This document shows, in pieces, positions 1 to 11,067 of a stretch of 64,000 bases of DNA. Source of the stretch: Pisaster brevispinus (lineage: Eukaryota > Echinodermata > Asteroidea > Forcipulatida > Asteriidae); NCBI GenBank assembly GCA_023634235.1, contig JAMKCF010000020.1, positions 3,348,001 to 3,412,000 of the forward strand, in the 5' to 3' direction. The notes beneath the pieces were generated by a model, which did no database searches, was not told the DNA's origin, and worked only from the letters and a program-made list of their open reading frames with translations. Made by a program: the position numbers and the translations under genes. Each line of letters begins with the position of its first letter. Position 1 is the first letter of the stretch.

Positions 1-59
1 TGATCTTAGACATCATCCATGTAGAGTTTCTGAATATGATCTTTCTTGTACAACTGTCT

Positions 60-935
60 CCAATCTACAAATTGAAAATGTCAAACATTTAATCCCACCT
101 TATCAACAAATCTCATAAGTTGATCCCTGCGTTGAAGTCCTGACAACCTCGATTCCTGCAAAGCTTCTTAAATCATGTTTGTCTGTAAACCGTGCCAGTA
201 ATTACATCAAAAGTAAAGTCATCACTTACTACTGGTTCCCCACTGATGAGGAGCTTGACAGAGCAGTCTACACAGGTGGGCTACCCCACATCCCCACTTT
301 GTGACTGTGGTGAACCCATGACAATGCATCATATCACAGCTGACTGCCCACACTTCACCTTAATGCTGACATTGCAGTCCTTCATCAGGCAGGGGACCCG
401 GCCGTCAACTGGTGACACACTTTATTAAGAGATCAACACAGCAAACGACATCATTCTCATCCCTTACTCACAGTGTTTTACCAGAATCACTGAAATTTGC
501 ATCTGTAATCCAATCTCTAAATAGATGAAGGATAATTCTTAGAACCTCAACATTTATCATGTTTATAGACCAACCACTAACTTGTCGTAGAGCAACTTTC
601 ATACCACATGGCCCAGAACAATTGGAACAAGCATTCCAGTCTGCACATTAAAAATTTATTGCAACCAAAGCTGTTCTCACCAGAATTCAGAACGACATCA
701 AACAGGTCTAGGTTCTTGTTCTTTCTTTTACTTATCTATTGTCATTTTTATTTATTTCCTTTGATGCTGGGCTGGTGTCATTTTTTGTGTTTAACACCAT
801 CGGCCTATTATTGAGGGTACTTTAGGCCTACTTACCTTCTTTATCTTCATTCATATTTTCTTGTATTTGTACTTGACTTTTTGTAAAGTGCCTGGGAGAT
901 TTTTCAGCGCTATATAACAAAATATAATATTTTCA
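60..935 (+). mobile_element. LINE (non-LTR retrotransposon) 3' remnant
   Basis: The frame at 192-428 contains a cysteine/histidine signature reading CDCGEPMTMHHITADCP, typical of the extreme C-terminus of reverse-transcriptase polyproteins of Jockey/CR1/RTE-like LINEs. Downstream, about 875-935 reads as a LINE-type 3' tail (TGTAAAGTGCC followed by GCGCTATATAA and AT-rich sequence). No RT palm motif is present, so this is a 5'-truncated dead copy. The 5' limit is uncertain and may lie outside the window. Confidence 0.6.
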
Positions 936-1254
936 TTATTGTATCTTTCTTAATAATTTTTGCTATATACCAGCATTACATTAACAAACACCAATTGATG
1001 ACCCTACCTTCAAGTTCTAAATGCAAACTTTTTTTGTAAGGTATTAATAATGTGCATGTGAAGTGTATGTAGTTTTTACAATAGTTTGTTATTCTAATTT
1101 TATTAGAGAATGATTAGAGTTTAAAGTTTAAACTTGATTGTTTTTCAATAAAATAGTAACTAGCTTTGATATAGTGCACTATCTACAGGGTTCTCAAAGC
1201 GCTAATCAGACAGGTTGTTAAAGTTTTATGAATGATGAGAACCCTTACAAAGTG

Positions 1255-1495
1255 CTGCAGCGCATTTAGCTGCCACTGCCAGAAACACTGGGGCAAACCT
1301 CTTTTCTCAGTGATAAAAGTAACTAGGTTCTTTTAAATGCATTACACAACACCGAGGACCAACAGCTTTACGCCCCATAGAAAGGACGAAGCAATAATGG
1401 TTAAGTGTTTTGCGTAAGGCCACAAGATCGAACTTGAACCCATCTCTGCTGAGCATAAGTACCAGTGCACTTCACGGCTTGGCCATGCCACGCCA
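1255..1495 (-). mobile_element. Degenerate tRNA-derived SINE (V/Meta-SINE-like body)
   Basis: Read on the minus strand, a decayed tRNA head with a B-box-like GGTTCAAGTTCG is followed by a body containing a decayed form of the TTGAGCAAGNCACTTAACC motif, then a tail ending near TGTTTCTGGCAGTGGC. The copy at 19460-19690 shares this tail. The minus ORF over it is non-coding. Confidence 0.6.
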
Positions 1496-1855
1496 AAGAA
1501 GCAAATCAACACCATCAATAAAACAAGTTTCACAGACTCCATCTTTAAACAACTACTTTTAATGTTTTGCACCTCCTGTTCAGAATATTCCAAGCATTTT
1601 TTATTCAAGCAATGTATTAAAATAGTTTGTCCACATATCATCATCAATGATTCACAACAAATCTATTAACTTTACAAATAAACTACAAACATACTAAAAG
1701 TCTACAATAAATTAAGCTAACTGCAATGTATTTAGAGTCGCATGATTTGAAACCGAGGCAGTGCAATAAAGTAAGTTGATAACCCTGGTGCATGTGTTTA
1801 CCATTAGGAGTGTCTTTAACTATCTCACTGCCATGAAGGGGCCACTTTCATTAAG

Positions 1856-2404
1856 CTAGGCCCATTTTCATAGAGCTGGCTTAAGCAGAAGATATTGCTT
1901 AACAATTTTCTCCTAAGCCAAAATTAGCAGGATACCAGCTAACATATGGTGATGCGGGGATCTAGCCCTTGTCGCAGCCGTAGCCTGTATACATGGGACC
2001 AATTTCATAGAGCTGCTTAAGCACACAATATTGCTTAAAAATTTGTTGCTGAACAGAAATGAACATGATACTAGTCATACTAGTCATACACTAGTCATGT
2101 ACATTGTACATGTGATATGGCAGTTTGGATGGAAACCTCTTATTTGGTAAGCAAGTAATTTTGTTGTGATAACTACTTTTTGTGCTTAAACAGCTCTATG
2201 AAGTTGGGCACTGGGCCCAATTTCATAAAACCTGTAAGCACAAAACATTACTAAGCACAGAAAAATAATGCTTAGCAGAAACTGGTTACAAGCCAGAAAT
2301 CCATAAAGTTTACGTTGTTATGACTGGTGACCCTCTCATTTTATGCTTAGCATAGAAAATTGCTAAGCAGTATTTTCTGCTTAACAGCATTATGAAATTG
2401 GGAC
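1856..2404. mobile_element. Cluster of three GGCCCAATTTCATAGAGC-type MITEs
   Basis: Two near-complete copies (1994-2210 and 2214-2404) and one 5' half copy (1856-1960) carry terminal inverted repeats of the form GGCCCAATTTCATAGAGC around TTAAGCA-rich arms. The first two abut, separated only by CTG at 2211-2213; the far side of the second has CAG at 2405-2407. Other copies at 4424, 9712 and 55366 are flanked by identical CAG or CTG triplets, so a 3-bp CWG target duplication is likely. This fits a PIF/Harbinger-like non-autonomous element; the superfamily call is inference. Confidence 0.65.
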
Positions 2405-2643
2405 CAGGCCGGATACTGGAAGGGAAAAAGTCTGTCCCCCTTTAATGTTGAAATTAGTGTTCATGATTGGTAGTGCATACACAGGGAACAAGACAAAGAT
2501 GGCAGAAGTGTATCATCAGTCTAATCTAGTAAAATTTGAAGTAACTTCAAGACCTAACTATCTTGAGTAAGTTCTACATAGCTCTACCATGACCTTTCCC
2601 CAAACCTCAGCTTGGGCAGCAGTGTTTCCAACATTAAATGGAG

Positions 2644-2897
2644 CCTAGAGCCCGGAGCCCGGAGCCCGGAGCCCGGAGCCCTGAGCCCGGAGCCCGGAGC
2701 CCGTAGCCCGGAGCCCAGAGCCAGAGCCCAGAGCCCGGAGCCCTGAGCCCGGAGCCCGGAGCCCGTAGCCCGGAGCCCAGAGCCAGAGCCCAGAGCCGGA
2801 GCCCAGAGCCGGAGCTCAGAGCCGGAGCCCGAAGCCCAGAGCCCGGAGCCCAGAGCCCGGAGCCCTGAGCCCTGAGCCCTGAGCCCAGAGCCCAGGT
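2644..2897. repeat. GAGCCCG heptanucleotide minisatellite with 62-bp higher order
   Basis: About 35 copies of a 7-bp unit (GAGCCCG and variants) run through the block. CTGAG variants at 2681 and 2743 and CGTAG variants at 2702 and 2764 are each 62 bp apart, so a roughly nine-unit block was duplicated. The minus strand has regularly spaced GGG runs separated by four bases, a G-quadruplex pattern. Long minus-strand frames rich in Gly-Ser-Leu-Arg are by-products of the repeat. Confidence 0.9.
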
Positions 2898-3778
2898 TTG
2901 AAAAAAGCCCCATGTATCCATCAAGTCCATCGACCCTTCCTGGAAATTCACTTATTACCTTGGCAACAAGTTGAAGATGCAATCATTGAGCCATCACACA
3001 GGTAATTTATACATGTATAAATACATGTACATGTACATGTATGTATACATGCTTACAATCAACCAAGAATATAGTAACTAACATTAATAATAATTTCAGA
3101 ATTGAGATCCTTAATTAAACATGATTACAAATATCATTCTTTAAAATATAGCTTTATTTATAAATATAAAATTACTCTGAAATCAGATTTCTTAAGAAAA
3201 TGTCATAGAAAATTAATTATATTTTTTGAGATGCACGTTTCATGTACCTGCCTTGCGTATAAAATAGTGGGTTGTGTACTAAGATCGAAGGTTACTTTAT
3301 AAAAGAACTTCAGACTAAAGTTGGATGAGGTTTCATCTGCTTTGATGGGCGCACTTTGGTGACCCCCGACCAGAAAACATGTAAGCGTTTTCGGAAGTTC
3401 AGTTTTGTCGCAGTGACATAGCTGTTCCGACCAAACCGTAATCAAGTAGTTGGTTCAGTCTGGTTCAAGATGGTGAATTTTACAAAACTAATTTATGTCT
3501 ACTGAATTCCTTCAAACCGAATAACTAATGATAAATAATGGTGATAACAATTATAAAGGCAAAGTAACAGTACTTAAAAATCAAATCAAGGCTGTATAAT
3601 TTGAGAACATCAGTTTCAAGAGAAGTACAGTTTGTACCTCTGGCGCAACATATCTGGTGACCAGCCCGTTGCCGAGTAGCTATTGGAAACTGTTTGAGTC
3701 AGTGAATTTTACGACAGAAACTGTTTCTGGTCAGGTCTCCCAAACACAATCCAGATTAAGGTAAAGTACAACACAGAG
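2898..3778. other. Intergenic stretch without recognisable gene
   Basis: AT-rich sequence. It holds a short palindromic microsatellite of TACATG units at about 3014-3050 and nothing else that I recognise on either strand. Short frames here show no conserved motif. Confidence 0.5.
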
Positions 3779-4146
3779 CAAATTCAAGTGCGCACCATGG
3801 TCAACTAAAGGTCAACTTTTTCGACTCGAACCCAGACTGGTCAACCATTGGTTGACTACTGTGGTCGACCAGCAAGGAACCAGCCTCAGGACCAAGGTTT
3901 CTTCCCTGGTCCCGGTAGCCTTGTTTCTTGCCATGTAACTTGTGAAAAGCGAAGACAGGAACAAGTGACACCACAGCGAAATGGCGGAAGGCAATGGAAG
4001 TGTTGAAATACTGTCTGCGTATCGCTGGTTGGTTAGACTTCCATACTAGTCATTCGAGTGAGTGGGGGGTACTACTGCGCACGCGCACGCGCATTGCTAG
4101 TCAGTAGTCAAACCGCAGGTTGACTAAATGTGCGCATTCGAACTTG
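3779..4146. mobile_element. MITE family B, CAAGTTCGAATGCGCAC ends
   Basis: The left end, CAAATTCAAGTGCGCACCATGG, is the imperfect inverted complement of the right end, which reads outward as CAAGTTCGAATGCGCACATT. GGTCAAC motifs recur inside each arm. A second copy in the opposite internal orientation sits at 17750-18069 with matching internal sequence (GGCAATGGAAGTGTTGAA and its complement). No clear target duplication was seen. Confidence 0.65.
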
Positions 4147-4257
4147 TTCACTACGATATACTCCAGGGATTTAAGTTTCTACAGCGTGTTATAACCCATG
4201 TTTTTTTCTGTTACAATGACTACGTACACATGATATCCACATGTGCAGTAGCTATAT

Positions 4258-4420
4258 AACCCCTTGCATTGGCCGCCATCGCTGAAGTCAAACGATGGAA
4301 ATGTGCACGTGTGTACGCACCTCGCCTGACTGTCAGCCAATGATAGGTCTTCACTGACCTCATTGAGGGCAACTGTTTTGCCTTTTACTAAGGACCAACT
4401 GCCTTGCACGAACAAAGTAC
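4258..4420. mobile_element. Partial MITE family C (TTGGCCGCCATCG end)
   Basis: The segment starting CCCCTTGCATTGGCCGCCAT matches the left arm of the fuller copy at 21640-21756 and continues with GTGCACGTGTGTACGC and CAGCCAATGATAG blocks. A related fragment occurs at about 6690-6790. Only one terminal repeat is well preserved. Confidence 0.5.
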
Positions 4421-4423
4421 CAG

Positions 4424-4681
4424 AGGCCAATTTCATAGCGCTACTTGGCTTACTATAGCAGACAAATTTACTTTAGCGTAGTTTGCAGGTTAGCAAGAAA
4501 TTTAGGCAGCCAGCTTGCGCGTTCACCATGAATTTAGTTTGTTACATCATTAATTTTCATACAGTAAGCACCGGAAGGTTAGCATGCCTTTTTGTGTGCT
4601 TACGGTTAGCAGCGCTATGAAATGGAAACTGGCGCACTAAGCACAAAATGGGCCGTTAAGCAGCTCTATGCAAATTTGGCC
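4424..4681. mobile_element. CWG-flanked MITE copy (258 bp)
   Basis: Terminal inverted repeats AGGCCAATTTCATAGCGCT and its imperfect complement ending AAATTTGGCC bound the element, flanked by CAG at 4421-4423 and CAG at 4682-4684. The interior has TTAGCA/TGCTAA arms as in the 1994-2404 and 55366 copies. No coding capacity. Confidence 0.7.
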
Positions 4682-4689
4682 CAGGTCTG

Positions 4690-5565
4690 TAATAAATAAA
4701 ATATCCACTCGGCTTTGAACGATAACAGATGGTTATTAGCTCCCATAAACTCAATCTGTACCTTCCCTTCCACCCTGACTACTAACTAAAGCCTTTGGTT
4801 GTAGTTCCTACTCTGTATCTAGAGTAGCCCCCATGAGAAGAAATCCTAGCAGCTGCTAAATCCGACATTAAACATCCCATTAATATTACTTTTTTATCTA
4901 CACAATAACTCTTCAAAGATTTCAGGATTAATATTAGGTACTGAATCATAACTACCATGATTACTTATTAAATACCGATTCGCATAAAGTTTAACATGAA
5001 ACTGGAACCCACCAGGACACAGGAATTTCCCCAACCCTCCTTCAACAAAATATTGATAGATTGTGTGCTCATTATAACACTTTATAGTGGCCTCCAACCC
5101 CCAATCCCTTAATTGGCAAATTGCTTTCTGGATTCACCCCTGTTTAAAGAGGGGCACAAGGTCAAACTTAGTTTTGTAATCCAGTCATCTTCCAATAGAG
5201 TCTCATGAGAATGGTTACAAAATTTACAAGTCTCTAACCTCATGTTAACATGGGATAAAATGCCACCACTGTTTGATACCCTTCAAGTGTATTTTTTGTC
5301 AAATTCAAAAAATGTTCGTTGACGTCACATTTCAAATATACGTTTTTGTACAGACACATTTTTTCCTTCATTCTTAAATTTTGACGATAGGCTACTCAAT
5401 CAAAATGACATCGGTTTTTACCTTTTGACTGCCACAAAAATGTCCTCTTTGGATTGTACACACCCATTTGTTTTTGGTATTCCACAAGGTCACACTTCAA
5501 ATTTTGCTTTGAAAGAGTGTAAGACAAAATGACATTTTACACCGCTTTATCGTGAGGCTAGAGAC
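4690..5565. other. Intergenic stretch, nothing recognised
   Basis: AT-rich sequence with short, motif-free frames on both strands. No RNA gene, repeat array or conserved exon was recognised. Confidence 0.5.
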
Positions 5566-5568
5566 TTA

Positions 5569-5835
5569 ATTTGGGTATGAACAAAGAAAAATTGACTGGA
5601 GCGGGACTTGAACCAACGACCACCGGATTATGTACCGGCGCTCTACCAACTAAGCTATCCAGCCCTATGTTGGCGGTCTCCCTATTAGTCGATTATTTTG
5701 TTCATGGGTGCCAGTCAGAAGCCATTCAACCGTTAGCTGCCGTGTAGCCAGGGATCACACCCACGTTTACGATACAACCTGGGAAGTGGCAGCCACGGGA
5801 TCACCTTAAGGGGACTTGTAATCTTTTTCTGACTT
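5569..5835 (-). mobile_element. tRNA-centred dispersed repeat, copy 1
   Basis: On the minus strand 5590-5666 folds as a tRNA-like head: GGATAGCTTAGTTGGTAGAGC (A box), an anticodon arm with loop TACATAA, then GTTCAAGTCCC (B box). It is embedded in a longer repeat whose other side reads, on the plus strand, GCCAGTCAGAAGCCATTCAA...CAGGGATCACACCC...ACGATACAACCTGGGAAG. The same flanks accompany the tRNA-like core in copies at 15143, 33525, 51650 and 54462, so this is a repeat family and not a free tRNA gene. Confidence 0.75.
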
Positions 5836-7550
5836 TCATGAGGACTCCATCTATTGGAAATTGAGTGCGTCACAAAACTAACTTTGACCTTGGAGCCCAT
5901 CCTTAAGGTCGTCATGGGGTGAGCGAAACATACACATGGTATTAACAAGTTTAGTAGTTTGCTGCATTGATTTCATATTTAGGTGTAATAAATAATAGCG
6001 GTACACACACCTAACTGGTTTGGTTACAATTCATGCCTATTTTGTTACGGGATAAAATTCCAAGTAAGGTGTCATAGTTAGTATTTACCATTGAGATTTC
6101 ACATGCATTTACAAAGTACATGAACATAAAACTGCATGCATATATGTGTTTAAACATACATTAAAATCAATCACACAAGTAATAAACCTTGTATGTGAGG
6201 AAAGAGATTTTGTCTGTATTTGTATTTTATTAGTAGTATTTAAAAGTTTTTTTGTAGGGGGTATGGGTACAGGGGGAGAAGCAAGTGAGAAGGAATTTAT
6301 CATCATCATGGAAGCATGTATTCTTGACTAGCCTCTTCGAACAACCCGCCTTTAACCACTGATTAAGTAAAATCTTGCCATTCAATAGTAAAAAAGGATG
6401 ACACAAAATAGAGTCTCGCAAAAAAATTACCTGGACATGATTTGGAAATTCAGTACAAAAAAAACCCAAGATACAACATCCCCAAATTATTCATGCTTAA
6501 CTTTACTTTTTTTCTGTAAGAGTCAGAGCCATGCATGACATACATCGGTCTCATAATTCTTGGGAACTTCAAAACCTGTCTTTTAAAAAGTGTCCCTCTT
6601 TGTTCTTTGTAGACCATCTTGCCCTTTCACTTCTTCTATTTGAAATGATCCCAAACACAAATGACATAGACCAACCTCACGGGCCGAGGTGAATCAATGG
6701 AAACGTGCACGCATGCACAAGCCTTAGACAACTTTCAGCCAATGATAGATCTTCTTTTACCTTGGTGATGGCGCCATTGAGCTTGTAACTTCATATGCCA
6801 TAGATTTAGAGGAGACAAAACCTCGCCGACCCATTCATGAGCTTAAAGTTTCGGAAAACAAAATACTTCCATTCCACGGATTCAAAATGGCCGACTCTGT
6901 TTCAAACCATTTAAGCATTCAGAAACTCCAGAGCTACAAAACGGTGGCATCAAATCCTGGAAGCGTTAAGACCTCTGTAAATGAGAACAAACAGAACAGA
7001 GGGCACCAGAGACAAAGATGGAGAGGCAAGCTGCAACAAAACTGGGGGACAGTCAATTGGCTATCAACAAGCACAAAATAGTGACATTTTGAAACATCAT
7101 GCTGAGACCTTCATCCTGCAGTAGATCGACAATGGTTGACAAAACCAAAATCAAATGGTCCAACTAGAGGTATACTGCACAGTACGAGTGGAAATTAAAT
7201 ACTAGAAATCAAAGATTTGTGTCTTCATTTTCATACACCCCAAGTCAATGTCTTCATTAATCCTGATCCGAATCAAACACAAGTATAACAAATCAAGGCA
7301 CCTCACAAAATCAGAAAAGAGAAACAGCAAAATCCTCCTGATTCAAGACATTATGCTCAAGAAAAATAAAAATTGTGCTCATTCAAAAGAAAAAAAAAAA
7401 TACAGTAATTACAAATTGCAATGTGTACATGTACGCAATAAAGGCACTCAACGTCACAGGAAGCCCTACAGCATACATTTTCATTTCAGTACTGACCATC
7501 CTTCAAGTGAATCTAGACTGGACTCGAACTTCTACTCTCCGAATTGGCAC
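5836..7550. other. Intergenic stretch, mostly unassigned
   Basis: Apart from a decayed MITE family C fragment at about 6690-6790 (GTGCACGCATGCAC, CAGCCAATGATAGATC, GATGGCGCCATTG), nothing recognisable was found. Short frames at 6887-7081 and 7248-7610 have low-complexity or unrecognised content. Confidence 0.45.
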
Positions 7551-7554
7551 GATA

Positions 7555-7670
7555 GGAACACTACTAATATAGGACTAGATAGCTCAGTTGGTAGAGCATC
7601 AGGCTTGTAAATCTGGAGGTTCCAGGTTCAAATCCTGCTCTAGTAAGTTTTTTTCTTTGTTCACAGTAAA
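7555..7670 (+). mobile_element. tRNA-like core of the dispersed repeat, plus-strand copy
   Basis: GACTAGATAGCTCAGTTGGTAGAGC (A-box side) and GGTTCAAATCC (B box) form a tRNA-like unit at about 7572-7645 with six of seven acceptor pairs. The anticodon stem is poorly paired and the flanks (TTCTTTGTTCACAGTAAATTTTGA) match those of the repeat family. It is best read as a repeat-derived pseudo-tRNA. Confidence 0.65.
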
Positions 7671-7754
7671 TTTTGACCACAATGTGCTCGGAGTTTCCAG
7701 CCTTACTGTGCCTCGCCATTAAGGCGGGCACACAAACTTTACTCAGAGTCTAAA

Positions 7755-8345
7755 GGTCTGGTAGTTGAGTCGTGGCGAAGCGGTCTCGTGGACCATCGTA
7801 GTTCTGTCATTCACAGAGCGTGGGTTTGAAGCCTAGCCTGGCTTTTAACGATATTCATGTCCTTGAGCAAACACTTTACCATAATTGCTTTGTCCATCAG
7901 CTGGGACAAAAAGATTTGGTCCCACGCACTAGGACTGGTATAGTGCATGTAAAGGAACCCAAAACACTTATCAGGGAAGAGTAAAGGATTGTTATAGAGC
8001 ACAGAAAGGAACCCAGAACACTTATCAAGGAAGAGTAAAGGATTGGTATAGAGCACGTAAAGGAACCCAGAACACTTATCAAGGAAGAGTAAAGGATTGG
8101 TATAGAGCACGTAAAGGAACCCAGAACACTTATCAAGGAAGAGTAAAGGATTGGTATAGAGCACGTAAAGGAACCCAGAACACTTATCAGGAAAAAGTAA
8201 AGGATTGGTATTGAACACATAAAGGAACACAGAACACTTATCAATGAAGAGTAAAGGATTGGTATAGAGCACGTAAAGGAACCCAGGGAAGAGTAAGGAT
8301 AAGAAACACTACTGTGTTTCTGGTTCACTGCAGGCACCCTGCAAG
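7755..8345 (+). mobile_element. tRNA-derived SINE with internal tandem amplification
   Basis: A tRNA-like head (GTCGTGGCGAAGCGGTCTCG ... GGGTTTGAAGCCTAG) is followed by the body motif TCATGTCCTTGAGCAAACACTTTACC. The body continues as TAGTGCATGTAAAGGAACCC and then enters a 54-bp tandem array (about 7945-8296). After the array the sequence resumes as a SINE tail: GTGTTTCTGGTTCACTGCAGGCA, compare the TGTTTCTGGCAGTGGC tails of the copies at 1255 and 19460. The array thus seems to have grown from a segment inside the SINE. Confidence 0.7.
7945..8296. repeat. 54-bp minisatellite inside the SINE body
   Basis: A unit beginning GATTGGTATAGAGCACG recurs every 54 bp (for example 8041 and 8095), about 6.5 copies, with variants diverging most at the two edges. 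Because 54 is a multiple of three, two minus-strand frames stay open with an 18-residue period. They are artefacts and not genes. Confidence 0.9.
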
Positions 8346-8589
8346 CGCCCTTGTCTGCCAGTCTACAGGTTTCTCAGGCTTCCGAGTTACAGTGATTAAG
8401 TTCCCTTTTGAGGCATACTTGGTTCCATTAACAGAAATCATTATAATAATAACAATAATTATGTTCATAATGATACAAAGTATCCGGTTAAAAAAAGATG
8501 CATGTAGTAAAAAAAAAGGCTGTCCAAATTGAAGACCGCTCTTTAATATTGGGACAAGAGTTTTCCCGACTGGATAAATCAATCAACTA

Positions 8590-8820
8590 ATCAATTGTAA
8601 AACTTATAGAGCGTCAATCCAACGAGCGACCACTGATCGAAAAACGCCAGACAAGCTCTTGAGAAAAGGAAGGTTTTAGAGAAGTTTTAGTCATAGCCAT
8701 TGAAAGAGTTTGTCTCTGAGGAAGAGGATTCCATATCCTAGGTGCAGCGAGGAAGAAAAAAAAGCACGACCCCTTCAAACTGTGCTTGCATTTGAGAATG
8801 CCAAACGCCAAAGACTGAAG
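8590..8820 (-). mobile_element. LINE reverse-transcriptase C-terminal remnant
   Basis: The minus-strand frame contains LAAPRIWNPLPQ, the block (A-P-x-L/I-W-N-x-L-P) that recurs near the C-terminus of CR1/L2/RTE-like LINE proteins. The same block appears at 23510-23870 and 25865-26180. No catalytic region; a short dead fragment. Confidence 0.5.
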
Positions 8821-9700
8821 TTTGGGAGCAGGAGCCCAATTTCAGACAGGTTCTTTGGTGGTCACTGCACTGGTGAGCCATGATGGATACTGACTAATTC
8901 TCTCAAGTCTTCCTAAAGCACAGTACCAGTAGACTGTGTTGCTTTAACCACTACACGCCGGATGACGCGTTTTTCCAAAAGCAAATTTTGGACAGACTTA
9001 TGGCAGACGTTTTGTAACTTCCGGAACAGCTTCTGACTTTCCTCAATTTTTTTGCCAACGCTTTTATCCATCAGGTTTTTCCAGTGTGTAGTGTACACAG
9101 GCAGGCACCTACCATGATACTCTTCGTTTCACCAGTACAAAGAGTGATAACAAGTTCGGAGGACGCGTTTATCCACAAGCAAATTTTTGATAGACTAACA
9201 GCCGACATTTTGTAACACCCGGAATTTTTTTGGCGACATTTTTACAGGCAGGCACCTATCATGATACTCTTTGTTTCACCCGTACAAAGAGTGGCAACAA
9301 GTTCTGGAAAACAAACCTTGTAAAATTCCTTTCCGGGGCTTATTGTGTAACCCCGGATTCCAGACCTTTGTCCTGTTGTTCAAATGTGGCATACAAGAAT
9401 GCACAGGCTGCCATAATTGTCCATCATTACAATCGGCTCAATGGGAGATGACACAATGGATGACACAAGAGTGTCTCAAAGAGACACCGAAAGAACCAAT
9501 ATCTCCTTTCTCATAGACTGGGAGGGGAACTCGATTTTAGAGAGAGAGAGGAAGATAGACAAGCACACTGGAGAAGGAAATTCATCTGAATCAGGAGGAG
9601 GGAAACAACGATCATGAACAGAGAAGAAGAAGTCCTCAATCTCAGTCATGTTTCCGATCCACTGATCACACCGACAACCACCTCGGGCTTCATGAAACCC
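8821..9700. other. Intergenic stretch with a local duplicated motif
   Basis: Two diverged copies of a segment around GGACGCGTTTATCCACAAGCAAATTTT / GGATGACGCGTTTTTCCAAAAGC and CAGGCAGGCACCTA[C/T]CATGATACTCTT occur at about 8955-9135 and 9155-9290, a tandem duplication of about 165 bp. Nothing coding was recognised. Confidence 0.45.
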
Positions 9701-9711
9701 GACCACATCTG

Positions 9712-9951
9712 GGCCCAATTTCTTGGCTCTGCCTGGCAAAGAATCGGCGCTTACAGAAGCAGGGAATTCTGCGCTTCAACAAGTGTATCACGGATTAGCA
9801 GGGAATTTTTGCTTGTGCGAGTGCAAACGTTAAGTTACTAGGCATTCTTGGCTCACACAGCTAGTGCAGAAATTCGGTGCTTGCACAGTAAGCAAAGAAA
9901 GGTGATCACAAGCGCTGACTTTGGCGGTAAGCAGAGCCATGAAATTAGACC
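9712..9951. mobile_element. CWG-flanked MITE copy (240 bp)
   Basis: GGCCCAATTTC at the left end and GAAATTAGAC at the right end form decayed terminal inverted repeats; flanking triplets are CTG (9709-9711) and CTG (9952-9954). Inner arms GGCTCTGC / GCAGAGCC pair. Same family as 2214, 4424 and 55366. Confidence 0.65.
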
Positions 9952-10504
9952 CTGGTCAGACATTCCATCAACTGCCGAGCCTCAGATTTACGTCGACAAG
10001 TGAAACTGTCGGCAGTAAAACATAAGTGTTTTCCGATCCCCTTGACATTGTGGTCTTGCCAAAGGAAAAAAAAACACATCAGTAATGTTTTGTTACAGAC
10101 CTGATGAAACTCTTTACGGCTATGTCAATAAGTTGCTGTTGTTAGCGCTCTACATGTACATGTACGTGTGTCTTTCTAACTACTGTACACTATACACCAC
10201 TAAATGTACAATCACAAAAGAATCTTTTAAAATAAAATTTATATAAACCCAAGGTTTTTCAACAAGTACATTCTCAAAAGTTTACACACCATATTTACAA
10301 GGAAAAAAATGTTACGTTTAATCTCTTTCACCCTCTTAAAAAATTACCCCTGACCCAAGTCGTCACCTTTGAACTCAAGTCAGAACATTGATAAAAAATG
10401 TTGGCACTCTGCGATACAAACCTTGTCTCCATGGTTAATTATAGTTTGCATTCCTTTCACTTGCAGTCAAATAAATTGCATGGAGAGTAAAATTACTCCC
10501 AGTA

Positions 10505-10680
10505 AACGGTCTCTTTCATTACAAAGCTCCATTGAAGAACTTGGCCTCAATAACTTGGAAACCATTCATCCTTTTAGGTGTGTTTACATTGAATTACTTG
10601 GGTCATTAAACAGATGAGCAGTTAATCTGCCTGGAGCAGTCACCAGCCCTCCTGATTTGTGCATGATCCAATTATTCTGT
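10505..10680. repeat. Duplicated conserved block, copy 1 (downstream of MBOAT stop)
   Basis: A block of about 170 bp closely matches 39335-39520 in the same orientation. The shared parts include CATTGAATTACTTGGGTCA, GATGAGCAGTTAATCTGCC and TTTGTGCATGATCCAATTA, with only a few substitutions and one small insertion. It lies 170-350 bp past the MBOAT stop, possibly in the 3' UTR. It carries several TAAT-type homeodomain cores. It could be a dispersed repeat or a duplicated regulatory element. Confidence 0.7.
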
Positions 10681-10853
10681 ACTGCAATATATTCATAAAT
10701 ACCACTCTTACCACCAACCCCATACCTTTTTCACTTATTACATCCATCACCAGAGAATGTTTGAATGCCGGGGGTGAAGGAAAGAGTGTGTGATAGGTCA
10801 TCTTGGGGGCAAGGTTATCTGAAAATCAAATCCTGAACAGTCAGGTCGTAACT

Positions 10854-11067
10854 TCACCTCTCCTTCCTTCCCTCAATACCCTGTGTGTCTGACACCACGT
10901 CACGGATGCTGGGCGTTCCATTCGTATGGGCGTGGTCACCTTGATGGGAGGTGCTTAAGCCGTTCTGGTCGGTCTTCTCACTGGTTTTATGTTTTCCCGG
11001 TGTCGGCTTGGAGGGAAACGTGAGCAGGACCAAAAGGGACAAGATGTGCAGAAACCAGTAGGATGAG
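10854..11067 (-). CDS. MBOAT2: MBOAT exon 12 with stop (residues 437-507)
   Basis: Acceptor TTCTGCAG; encodes [17 protein letters not shown], the last membrane segment, then a polar cytosolic tail rich in Lys, Ser, Thr and His ending GRKER and TGA. Vertebrate homologues also end with a variable polar tail after the LHILxxLVLL segment. Confidence 0.9.

Noticed and set aside
7572..7646. tRNA gene on the plus strand with TGT-type anticodon
   Set aside because: The anticodon stem does not pair acceptably with a seven-base loop, and the flanks match the dispersed repeat.
7811..8337. Two overlapping minus-strand frames with an 18-residue repeat
   Set aside because: Translations of the 54-bp minisatellite inside a SINE.
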